Assembly (NCBI GenBank): GCA_005884715.1 | Contig: VAZZ01000573.1 | Span: 1-6,222 of the forward strand | Direction of reading: 5' to 3' | Source: Alphaproteobacteria bacterium | Lineage (GTDB): Bacteria; Pseudomonadota; Alphaproteobacteria; Rhizobiales; Aestuariivirgaceae | Length of the DNA stretch: 6,222 nt | Part shown: piece by piece, positions 1-5,889 of the stretch | Numbering within the stretch: position 1 is the first letter of the stretch | Layout of the letters: each line of letters begins with the position of its first letter | Notes under the pieces: generated by a model | What the model was told of the DNA's origin: nothing | Databases searched by the model: none | Seen by the model: only the letters and a program-made list of their open reading frames with translations | Position numbers and translations under genes: made by a program

Positions 1-1370
1 AAGGGCGATACGACCTGGATGCTGATCGCCACAATCCTCGTCATCCTGATGACGATACCGGGCCTCGCTCTTTTCTACGGCGGGCTGGTGCGTTCCAAGA
101 ACGTGCTTTCCGTCCTCACCCAGGTCTTCCTCTGCTTTTCGATGGTCGCCATCCTCTGGGTCATCTACGGCTACTCAGTCGCCTTCACCAACGGCACGCA
201 ATTCTTCGGCGGCCTGTCGAAATTCTTCCTGGCCCATGTCGATACCTCGACCATGGCTGCGACCTTCTCCAAGGAAACCTATCTGCCGGAATATACCTAT
301 GTGATTTTCCAGCTCACTTTCGCAGCGATCACGCCGGCGCTCATCATCGGCGCCTTCGCCGAACGCATGAAGTTCTCCGCCGTCCTTCTCTTCCTCTTAC
401 TGTGGTTCACTTTCGCCTATCTGCCGATGGCCCACATGGTCTGGTGGTGGGCGGGACCGGACGCCTATACGCTGAGCGCCGCCAATATCGATGCGGTGAA
501 GGCCGCGGTCGGCGATCAGGCAGCGACCGATTTCCTCGCCAAACTCGCCGCCGCGACCAACGATGCCGCCAAGGCCACGGTGCTTGCGGACTACGCTTCG
601 GCGGTGAACGCTTCCAACGGTTGGCTCTTCAACTGGGGCGCCATCGACTTCGCCGGCGGCACCGTCGTGCATATCAACGCCGGCATCGCTGGCCTCGTCT
701 GCTGCCTCGTGCTCGGCAAGCGCGTCGGCTATGGCAAGGACTCGATGGCGCCGCACAGCCTGCCGCTGACGCTGGTCGGCGCCTGCCTGCTCTGGGTCGG
801 CTGGTACGGCTTCAATGCCGGCTCCAACCTCGAAGCCAATGGCTTGACCGCCCTCGTTGTCCTCAACTCGACGATCGCTACCGGTGCCGCGGCGCTGGCC
901 TGGATCTTCGGCGAATGGGTGACGCGCGGCCATCCGAGCATGCTGGGTGCTGCTTCCGGCGCGGTTGCCGGCCTTGTCGCCATCACCCCGGCTTGCGGCT
1001 GGGTGGGACCGGGTGCCGCCATCGTGATCGGAAGTTCGGCTATGACGATGCGCTCGACGTTTTCGGCGTGCATGGCATCGGCGGCATCGTCGGCGCCCTC
1101 CTCACCGGCGTCTTCGTCAATCCGGCATTGGGCGGCGTGGGTGTCACCGACTATCTCGCCACCGACACCTCCTCCAAGGTCGCGGAATATTCCTTCTCCG
1201 GCCAGATGACGGCGCAGATCGCAGCCGTCCTCACCGCTCTCATTTTGTCGGGCGTGGTGAGCTATATCGCTCTCATGATCTGCAAGGCCGTCACGGGCTT
1301 GAGGATCTCGGAGGCCGAGGAACGCGAGGGCCTCGATATCTCCTCCCACGGCGAGCGCGCCTACAACTGA
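1..1370 (+). pseudogene. amtB: Ammonium transporter AmtB, 5'-truncated by the window and frameshifted by an internal deletion
   Basis: Inner-membrane Amt/MEP/Rh ammonium channel. Reading is open from base 1 (KGDTTWML...), so the true start and signal region lie to the left. Family motifs seen: IPGLALFYGGLVRSKN, FAAITPALIIGAFAERMKF, AHMVWWWAG, FAGGTVVHINAGIAGL (first pore histidine, codon 670-672), WYGFNAGS, and in another frame DVFGVHGIGGIVGA (second pore histidine, codon 1071-1073). About 50 extra residues precede the FAGG motif (roughly 457-630) compared with E. coli AmtB. At about 1030-1032 the reading jumps from frame 1 (...GPGAAIVIG) to frame 3 (KFGYDDALDV...). The family normally has about 16 more residues here, a membrane segment, so the gene has lost 3n+1 bases, about 49. 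Frame 1 then adds about 58 unrelated residues and stops at 1209; the correct C-terminus ends at 1370 with GERAYN. The encoded product should be non-functional. A sequence error cannot be excluded. glnK, its usual partner, is not in view. Confidence 0.9.
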
Positions 1371-1394
1371 TCGAATGCCATCGGCGCTCGAAGC

Positions 1395-1423
1395 GGGCGG
1401 AGCTGAAAAGCTCCGCCCATTTT
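1395..1423 (+). terminator. Intrinsic terminator after amtB
   Basis: Perfect 10-bp stem GGGCGGAGCT / AGCTCCGCCC (1395-1404 and 1409-1418) closed by a GAAA loop, followed by ATTTT. It lies 25 nt after the amtB stop and separates amtB from the ftsK promoter. The T tract is short (four), but the stem is very stable. Confidence 0.88.
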
Positions 1424-1430
1424 CGTCTAC

Positions 1431-1446
1431 TTAACCCCACTTTAAC
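1431..1446 (+). promoter_or_regulatory. CtrA box upstream of ftsK
   Basis: TTAA, seven bases, then TTAAC: an exact match to the full CtrA consensus TTAA-N7-TTAAC known from Caulobacter and rhizobia. It sits 57-72 nt before the ftsK ATG, just past the amtB terminator, where a response-regulator site would control ftsK. The motif match is direct; regulation is inferred. Confidence 0.72.
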
Positions 1447-1458
1447 CACGTCCCGCCA

Positions 1459-1463
1459 GACTC
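1459..1463. promoter_or_regulatory. GANTC (CcrM methylation) site in the ftsK promoter
   Basis: GACTC matches GANTC, the target of the cell-cycle adenine methyltransferase CcrM of alphaproteobacteria. It lies between the two CtrA-like sites. A 5-mer with one free base is common by chance, so only its placement makes it notable. Other GANTC sites in the window (for example 4761-4765) are ordinary. Confidence 0.45.
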
Positions 1464-1467
1464 CCTG

Positions 1468-1482
1468 TTAACCATTCCTTAT
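1468..1482 (+). promoter_or_regulatory. Second CtrA-like site, TTAACCAT half-site
   Basis: GTTAACCAT at 1467-1475 contains the TTAACCAT form of the CtrA half-site often seen in alphaproteobacterial promoters. It also reads as TTAA-N7-TTAT, one base off a full box. It starts 26 bp after the second half of the upstream CtrA box and ends 20 nt before the ftsK ATG, so it probably overlaps the core promoter or the transcription start. Confidence 0.5.
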
Positions 1483-1502
1483 CGCGACAGACGGGGTTCC
1501 CG

Positions 1503-4001
1503 ATGGCGGGCCGGCGCATGGCAATTGAACACCCAACCGACACCGATGACGGCGCGGTCCCGGCGGCGATCCGCCGTTTCCTGCGCAACCGCATGATGGA
1601 GTTCTCAGGTCTGCTGTGCTTCACGCTATGCTTGGCGGTCGGCGTGGCGCTCGCTACCTGGTCGCCCACCGATCCCTCGCTCAGCCGTGCCGTCGACGGC
1701 GATCCCAGCAATCTGCTCGGTTATCCGGGGGCCGTCATTTCTGACCAGCTGATGCAGCTCTTCGGCCTGGGCGTGGTTGCCGTCCTCGCCCTTCCCCTCT
1801 TGTGGAGCATGCGGCTGATGACCCATCATCGGATCATCCGTCCGGTGCGCTCGCTTGCGGCCTGGATGCTCTTCGCCATTTCTCTTTCCGCCTTCCTCGC
1901 CATGATCCCCGCCCCGCAGCCCTTCGCGCTCGAAGCGGGCTTCGGCGGCCAGACCGGCGAGGTGTTGAAATCAGCGGTGCTGGCAGTGCTCAATCTCGGT
2001 TTCAAGGGCTTCTTTGCCTCGCTCGTCGCAACCGCTCTGTTCGGCTCAACTTGCGTCATGGCAGGTGCAGCGGCGGCGGGCTTCAGCCGTTCCGATGGCA
2101 GGCACTCGGCCGCTCTCGGCTATTATATTCGCTGGGCCAGCGCCTCCCTCTGGGCCGTGCTGCGCAGCCTCTATCAGCGCTGGCGCATGCTGCGCCAGCT
2201 CAAGGCGCAGGACACAGCCTTCCGTGCCGCGCAAGGCTCCGCCGCCCGCAAATCCGGACGCCTCGAGCCGCGCCTCGACCGCGGCGCCAGAAGCGGGGAC
2301 AATCCGCCCTGGCTCAAGCTGCCCTCCGCAGAAGACGAGATCGATGTAGAGATGGAGGCGGAAGACGACGAAGAGGAAGAAGGCGACGACGAGGCATCGG
2401 CCTCCCGCCGCGTTGCTGCACGCGCCAATGCGGTCATCAAGCAAGCCAAGGGCGGCAAGCGCGCGCGCCAGGCCGATGAATATGAGCTTCCTGCTTTGAC
2501 CCTTCTGACCGAGCCCAAGAGGGCCGGCCGCGCCGCCGACATATCGCCCGAGATCCTCGAGCAGAATGCCAGAGCGCTCGAGGGCGTGCTGGAGGACTTC
2601 GGCGTCAGGGGCCAGATCGTCAATGTACACCCGGGTCCTGTCGTGACGCTCTATGAGCTCGAGCCCGCGCCCGGCATCAAATCATCGCGCGTCATCAGCC
2701 TCGCCGACGACATCGCCCGCTCGATGAGCGCCATCTCGGCGCGCGTCGCCGTGGTGTCGGGGCGCAATGCCATCGGCATCGAATTGCCCAATCCCAAGCG
2801 CGAGACGGTTTATCTGCGCGAGCTCTTGGGCTCCGAAGCCTTCGCGAAGACCAACCAGAATCTGGCGATGGCGCTTGGCAAGAATATCGGCGGCGAGCCG
2901 GTGTTCGCTGATCTCGCCCGCATGCCGCATCTGCTCATCGCCGGCACAACGGGTTCGGGCAAATCGGTCGGCATCAACACGATGATCCTGTCGCTGCTCT
3001 ATCGCCACACGCCCGACCGCTGCAAGCTCATCATGATCGATCCGAAAATGCTCGAACTTTCCGTCTATGAGGGCATCCCGCATTTGCTCGCTCCCGTCGT
3101 CACCGATCCGCGCAAGGCCGTCGTGGCACTCAAATGGGCGGTGCGCGAGATGGAGGACCGCTACCGCAAGATGTCGAAGGTCGGCGTGCGCAATATCGAC
3201 GGCTTCAATGCGAGGCTCGAACAGGCGCGCGAAAAAGGCCAAGCCATGTCGCGCACGGTGCAGACCGGCTTCGATCCCCAATCGGGCGAGCCGATCTTCG
3301 AGCGCGAAGAGATGGACATGTCGGCAATGCCTTATATCGTCGTCATCATCGACGAGATGGCCGATCTCATGATGGTGGCCGGCAAAGACATCGAAGGCGC
3401 CGTCCAGCGCCTCGCCCAGATGGCGCGCGCCGCCGGCATCCATGTCGTGATGGCGACCCAGCGTCCCTCGGTCGATGTCATCACCGGCACGATCAAGGCC
3501 AATTTCCCGACCCGCATTTCCTTTCAGGTGACCTCCAAGATCGACAGCCGTACCATCCTGGGGGAGCAGGGCGCCGAACAGCTCCTTGGCCAAGGCGACA
3601 TGCTCTATATGGCGGGCGGCGGGCGCATTTCGCGCCTGCATGGTCCCTTCGTTTCCGATGACGAAGTCGAAAAGATCGTGCGTTCGCTTAAGAAGCAGGG
3701 GGCACCCGAATATCTCGAGGCGGTCACCGAGGAACCCGAAGAGGGTGACTATGGCGAGGCGGCGGGAACCTATGGCGGCGAGGGTGGCGGGGGCTCGGGC
3801 GATGACCTCTACGACCAGGCGGTCGCCGTGGTCTTGCGTGATAAGAAGGTTTCGACAAGCTATATCCAGCGCCGCCTGCAGATCGGCTATAACAAGGCGG
3901 CGAGCCTCATCGAGCGCATGGAGAAAGAGGGCCTGATCTCATCTGCCAACGCCACCGGCAAGCGCGAGATCCTGGTTCCTGGCGATAGCGCCAGGGATTG
4001 A
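1503..4001 (+). CDS. ftsK: DNA translocase FtsK
   Basis: Septum-anchored, ATP-driven DNA pump that clears and aligns chromosome termini for dimer resolution during division. The 832 residues fit the compact alphaproteobacterial FtsK length. Four membrane segments are visible at about 35-53, 84-104, 117-135 and 167-193. A cytosolic linker follows, with a strongly acidic stretch at about 277-299. The alpha domain starts near 346, and the RecA-like motor carries Walker A GTTGSGKS (481-488), Walker B VVIIDE (613-618) and the QRPSVDVITG signature (653 on). A Gly-rich hinge leads to the winged-helix gamma domain (767-832; IQRRLQIGYNKAA), which reads orienting sequences. The ATG at 1503 is chosen because a weak GGGG-containing SD (1492-1496) lies before it; ATG 1518 is possible but has no SD. 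The upstream region carries CtrA-type sites, suggesting cell-cycle control. No defects seen. Confidence 0.97.
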   Translation: MAGRRMAIEHPTDTDDGAVPAAIRRFLRNRMMEFSGLLCFTLCLAVGVALATWSPTDPSLSRAVDGDPSNLLGYPGAVISDQLMQLFGLGVVAVLALPLLWSMRLMTHHRIIRPVRSLAAWMLFAISLSAFLAMIPAPQPFALEAGFGGQTGEVLKSAVLAVLNLGFKGFFASLVATALFGSTCVMAGAAAAGFSRSDGRHSAALGYYIRWASASLWAVLRSLYQRWRMLRQLKAQDTAFRAAQGSAARKSGRLEPRLDRGARSGDNPPWLKLPSAEDEIDVEMEAEDDEEEEGDDEASASRRVAARANAVIKQAKGGKRARQADEYELPALTLLTEPKRAGRAADISPEILEQNARALEGVLEDFGVRGQIVNVHPGPVVTLYELEPAPGIKSSRVISLADDIARSMSAISARVAVVSGRNAIGIELPNPKRETVYLRELLGSEAFAKTNQNLAMALGKNIGGEPVFADLARMPHLLIAGTTGSGKSVGINTMILSLLYRHTPDRCKLIMIDPKMLELSVYEGIPHLLAPVVTDPRKAVVALKWAVREMEDRYRKMSKVGVRNIDGFNARLEQAREKGQAMSRTVQTGFDPQSGEPIFEREEMDMSAMPYIVVIIDEMADLMMVAGKDIEGAVQRLAQMARAAGIHVVMATQRPSVDVITGTIKANFPTRISFQVTSKIDSRTILGEQGAEQLLGQGDMLYMAGGGRISRLHGPFVSDDEVEKIVRSLKKQGAPEYLEAVTEEPEEGDYGEAAGTYGGEGGGGSGDDLYDQAVAVVLRDKKVSTSYIQRRLQIGYNKAASLIERMEKEGLISSANATGKREILVPGDSARD

Positions 4002-4064
4002 GGTCTTTGATGCGTGCCGCAAAAGCGCCCCCTTATTGGGGAATAGCCATGGCCCAAGGAATGC

Positions 4065-4070
4065 GAGGGA
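4065..4070 (+). promoter_or_regulatory. Ribosome binding site that decides the lolA start
   Basis: GAGGGA lies 11 nt before ATG 4082 (8 nt before the adjacent GTG 4079). Upstream in-frame candidates are worse: TTG 3998 overlaps the ftsK stop, ATG 4010 and ATG 4049 lack a clear SD, and ATG 4061 has AAGGA directly abutting it with no spacer. Confidence 0.6.
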
Positions 4071-4081
4071 ACTTTACCGTG

Positions 4082-4729
4082 ATGAAGCTCTTCTGTAGGA
4101 ATTTTATCGGACTTGCGGCCACCGCGGTCCTCTGCGCCATGATCTCGGTTTCAACCGCAGGCGCTGCGAGATCGGTCGATCTCACCGCCGATCAATCCGC
4201 CAAGGTGAAGGAGGTCGCCGATTATATCCAGGGCTTCCGCACCCTCCAGGGCGAGTTCACCCAGGTCAGTTCCAAGGGCAATGTCTCGAAAGGCGTCTTC
4301 ATCCTGTCGAAACCCGGCAAGCTGCGTTTTGAATATGCCTCGCCCAATCCCTTCATCATCGTTTCAGACGGCACCTGGGTGACGATCAAGAATCGCGCCA
4401 AGGACAAGGCCGAAGAATATCCCTTGTCGCAGACTCCCTTGCGGCTCGTCCTCGACGACGACATCAACTTGATCGAGGAAGCCAATATCCTGGACGTGGA
4501 CAGCAAGGATGGGCTGACAACGATCACACTGCAGGACCGCAAGAAGACCGTGCCCGGCCATCTCATCCTCGTCTATGACGACGAAAAGAAGGCGCTGCAG
4601 CAGTGGGTCGTGGTCGACGGCCAGGGCCGGCGCACCACCGTTTCTCTTGAAAATATCGTTGCCGGCGGCAAGCCCGATCCTAAATTATTTCAGATCGAGG
4701 TCCACCGCTTGAAAGATAAAAAGAACTGA
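4082..4729 (+). CDS. lolA: Outer-membrane lipoprotein carrier protein LolA
   Basis: Periplasmic chaperone that takes lipoproteins released by the LolCDE transporter and ferries them to the outer membrane. The chosen start gives 215 residues, usual for the family, and a clean signal peptide: MKLFCRNF, then a hydrophobic core (about 9-24) and an AGA cleavage site after residue 28. The mature part shows the LolA-family signature LQGEFTQVSSKG, GVFILSKPGKLRFEY, the P-N-P-F-IIVSDGTWV segment, and later GRRTTVSLENI. In-frame codons continue upstream to 3998, overlapping the ftsK stop, but that longer form would bury the signal peptide behind about 28 residues. ATG 4010 and ATG 4061 are alternative starts. 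The gene follows ftsK by 80 nt in the same direction without a terminator, so it is likely the second gene of an ftsK–lolA operon. Whether LolB exists in this organism cannot be seen here. Confidence 0.94.
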   Translation: MKLFCRNFIGLAATAVLCAMISVSTAGAARSVDLTADQSAKVKEVADYIQGFRTLQGEFTQVSSKGNVSKGVFILSKPGKLRFEYASPNPFIIVSDGTWVTIKNRAKDKAEEYPLSQTPLRLVLDDDINLIEEANILDVDSKDGLTTITLQDRKKTVPGHLILVYDDEKKALQQWVVVDGQGRRTTVSLENIVAGGKPDPKLFQIEVHRLKDKKN

Positions 4730-4746
4730 AATTTTCGACGAAAATT
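4730..4746. repeat. Perfect AT-rich inverted repeat abutting the lolA stop
   Basis: AATTTTCG, one central base, CGAAAATT: eight perfect base pairs starting immediately after the lolA TGA. As RNA the loop would be too tight, so the real hairpin is shorter, and no T tract follows. It may be a weak 3'-end stabiliser or a protein-binding palindrome rather than a terminator. Confidence 0.4.
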
Positions 4747-4865
4747 CGCTACATGCGGTGGAATCCGCGGCTAATCAAGTCCTTACGCCAAATATGCGGG
4801 TTTTTTCCGCCGCGACGCCTCGCAAATTTACGTATCTGCTCTCTGGAATGTGACCGCTCCGGGCA

Positions 4866-4894
4866 TTGAAATCCGGACACGGACTATCTAATTA
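4866..4894 (+). promoter_or_regulatory. Possible promoter of the candidate sRNA
   Basis: TTGAAA (4866-4871), 17 bp, then TAATTA (4889-4894). The -35 is good and the spacing ideal, but the -10 match is weak; ATTAAT at 4891-4896 is a better hexamer with a less favourable 19-bp spacer. A start about 7 nt downstream would fall at the foot of the first hairpin (4901), and that agreement is the main support. Confidence 0.35.
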
Positions 4895-4900
4895 ATGGCT

Positions 4901-5038
4901 GTGCAGCGGGGTAAATCCGCATCCACGCCCCCCCGCTTGTAGGTGACGGATCCGCTGTACGCGCCGGTTTTCCCCTCCCGGCGCAATTGCGCACGAGGCG
5001 CCGGGCGCCCGGACCCCGAACCGGGCGCCCAATTTTTT
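4901..5038 (+). ncRNA. Candidate small RNA with three hairpins and C-rich loops
   Basis: About 138 nt with no recognised family. Hairpin A (4901-4960): GTGCAGCGG pairs with CCGCTGTAC (nine pairs, one G-U); an upper stem ATCCG/CGGAT plus CATC/GGTG carries a loop with seven consecutive Cs. Hairpin B follows at the next base: GCGCCGG (4961-4967) / CCGGCGC (4978-4984) with loop TTTTCCCCTC. Hairpin C is the intrinsic terminator at 5003-5038. A promoter-like element ends just before hairpin A. C-rich/CCUCC loops that can pair with Shine-Dalgarno sequences are typical of trans-acting alphaproteobacterial sRNAs, so a post-transcriptional repressor is a reasonable inference. Alternatives: a structured leader/attenuator of xth, or the processed 3' end of the ftsK–lolA transcript. 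GC-rich DNA folds readily, so conservation is needed to be sure. Confidence 0.45.
5003..5038 (+). terminator. Strong intrinsic terminator upstream of xth
   Basis: Perfect 10-bp GC stem GGGCGCCCGG (5003-5012) / CCGGGCGCCC (5021-5030), loop ACCCCGAA, then AATTTTTT. It points in the + direction and ends 41 nt before the xth ATG, so it ends either the lolA transcript or the candidate sRNA rather than xth. The first arm is part of a 12-bp palindrome (5001-5012), so an alternative, weaker fold exists. Confidence 0.88.
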
Positions 5039-5356
5039 GCCCTCTTGCTTGTCGCCTGGACGGCGGGCATGACGGCCCCATGAAGCTCAAAATCGCCACC
5101 TGGAACATCAATTCCGTGCGCCTGCGCATCGACCTCGTCTGCCGCCTGCTCCAGGAACATGCCCCCGACATTCTGTGTCTTCAGGAGACCAAATGCCCGC
5201 AAGGTCAGTTTCCTTCAGGCCCGCTCAAGTACCTGGGCTACACCCATATCGCCGAATCCGGCCAGGCCGGCTATCACGGCGTCGCCATCATTTCGCGCCT
5301 GCCGCTCAGCCAGGTCCAGGTGCGTTCCTTTTGCCAGAAGCAGGATTGACGCCAGA

Positions 5357-5381
5357 TCGCCGCCGTTATCGACGGCAGCGA
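5357..5381 (+). other. Stem-loop just downstream of the xth internal TGA
   Basis: TCGC/GCGA outer stem (5357-5360, 5378-5381), one C/A mismatch, then GCCGT/ACGGC (5362-5366, 5372-5376) with loop TATCG. The inner stem starts 13 nt after the TGA, close to where bacterial SECIS hairpins sit. It lacks the bulged U and the GU loop of the E. coli fdhF element. It may simply be incidental coding-sequence folding. Confidence 0.25.
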
Positions 5382-5883
5382 CCCCATCATCGTCCACAAT
5401 CTCTATGTGCCGGCCGGCGGCGATGAGCCCGACCGCACCATCAACGAGAAATTCGGCCACAAGCTCGATTTCGTCGCCGAGCTTGAACATTGGTTCGGCA
5501 ATGGGTCGGTACCGGACAGGCACCACGGCATCGTCGTCGGCGACCTCAATATCGCGCCACTCGAGAACGATGTCTGGTCGCACCGACAGCTTCTGAAGAT
5601 CGTCAGCCACACGCCTGCCGAAACTTCCGGTCTCACCAAGGCGCAAGCGGCCGGCGGTTGGGTCGATCTGATCCGCCAGCACATCCCGCCCGAGGAGAAG
5701 GTCTATACCTGGTGGAGCTACCGCGCCCATGATTGGCAACTTTCCAACCGCGGCCGCAGGCTCGACCATATATGGACCACGCCCGATCTCGCTCGCCGCA
5801 GCCAGGGCATCGAGATTCTGCGCGAAGCGCGTGGCTGGAAGCAGCCCTCCGATCACGTGCCGGTCATGGCGATGCTTGATCTA

Positions 5884-5889
5884 TCATGA
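5884..5889. other. Shared palindrome carrying both convergent stop codons
   Basis: TCATGA is self-complementary. Its last three bases are the xth TGA and its first three, read on the opposite strand, are the TGA of the cNMP-binding gene. The two reading frames therefore end inside one hexamer. Confidence 0.9.

Larger units (their letters stand above)
4730..5079. other. 350-bp gene-free region between lolA and xth
   Basis: No credible protein gene on either strand; short ORFs here overlap hairpins and have no recognisable family features. The left half (4730-4860) holds an AT-rich inverted repeat right after lolA and a T6 run at 4801-4806 preceded by GCGGG, with only a distant CCGC partner. 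The right half holds a possible promoter (4866-4894), three consecutive hairpins and an intrinsic terminator, read here as a candidate sRNA. The last 41 bp before xth show no good SD or promoter. Confidence 0.7.
5080..5889 (+). pseudogene. xthA: Exonuclease III-family AP endonuclease (Xth), interrupted by in-frame TGA
   Basis: Base-excision-repair enzyme that cleaves abasic sites and removes 3' blocks. Read through codon 90, the frame gives 269 positions, the normal family length, with all catalytic motifs: N9 (ATWNINSVR), E36 (CLQETK), Y109 (YVPAGGD), D155 and N157 (GDLNIAP), D229 (LDHIW), D258 and H259 (SDHVPVM). A single TGA at 5347-5349 splits it between QKQD and RQIAAVID; relatives, from memory, usually have Cys or Ala there (D-C/A-R-H). 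The frame is unchanged on both sides, so this is a point change (for example TGC to TGA), not an indel. The first 89 codons lack most of the active site, and only a GTG at 5407 could restart, so a nonsense pseudogene is most likely. Sequence error or recoding are alternatives. ATG 5080 begins the conserved MKLKIATWN; no good SD is seen. Confidence 0.88.

Noticed and set aside
402..1031. Frame-3 open reading across the first part of amtB
   Set aside because: The translation is Arg-rich nonsense up to about 1031; only 1032-1370 of this frame is real AmtB sequence, belonging to the frameshifted gene.
1384..1940. 15-base exact repeat GCGCTCGAAGCGGGC at 1384-1398 and 1926-1940
   Set aside because: One copy is ordinary ftsK coding sequence (ALEAG); two copies of a GC-rich 15-mer in 6 kb can occur by chance and nothing else links the sites.
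2682..3641. Long minus-strand open frame (319 codons) opposite ftsK
   Set aside because: It lies wholly antisense to the FtsK motor, its translation is His/Arg/Asp-rich and matches no family; a by-product of GC-rich codon usage.
4755..4806. Possible lolA terminator (CCGC ... GCGGG then T6)
   Set aside because: Only 4-5 pairs with a very long loop, and the T run is followed by CCGC that could pair with GCGG instead; too weak to call.
4981..4992. 12-bp palindrome GCGCAATTGCGC as an operator
   Set aside because: It overlaps the second arm of hairpin B and lies inside the candidate sRNA; more simply explained as RNA structure, and no known regulator motif fits.
4987..5079. N-terminal extension of Xth back to TTG 4987
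   Set aside because: It would translate the terminator hairpin and lacks family similarity; MKLKIATWN at 5080 is the normal N-terminus.
5347..5349. TGA read as Trp (alternative genetic code)
   Set aside because: amtB, ftsK, lolA, xth and the cNMP gene all end with TGA at family-typical lengths, and Trp is encoded by TGG throughout, so TGA is a normal stop here.
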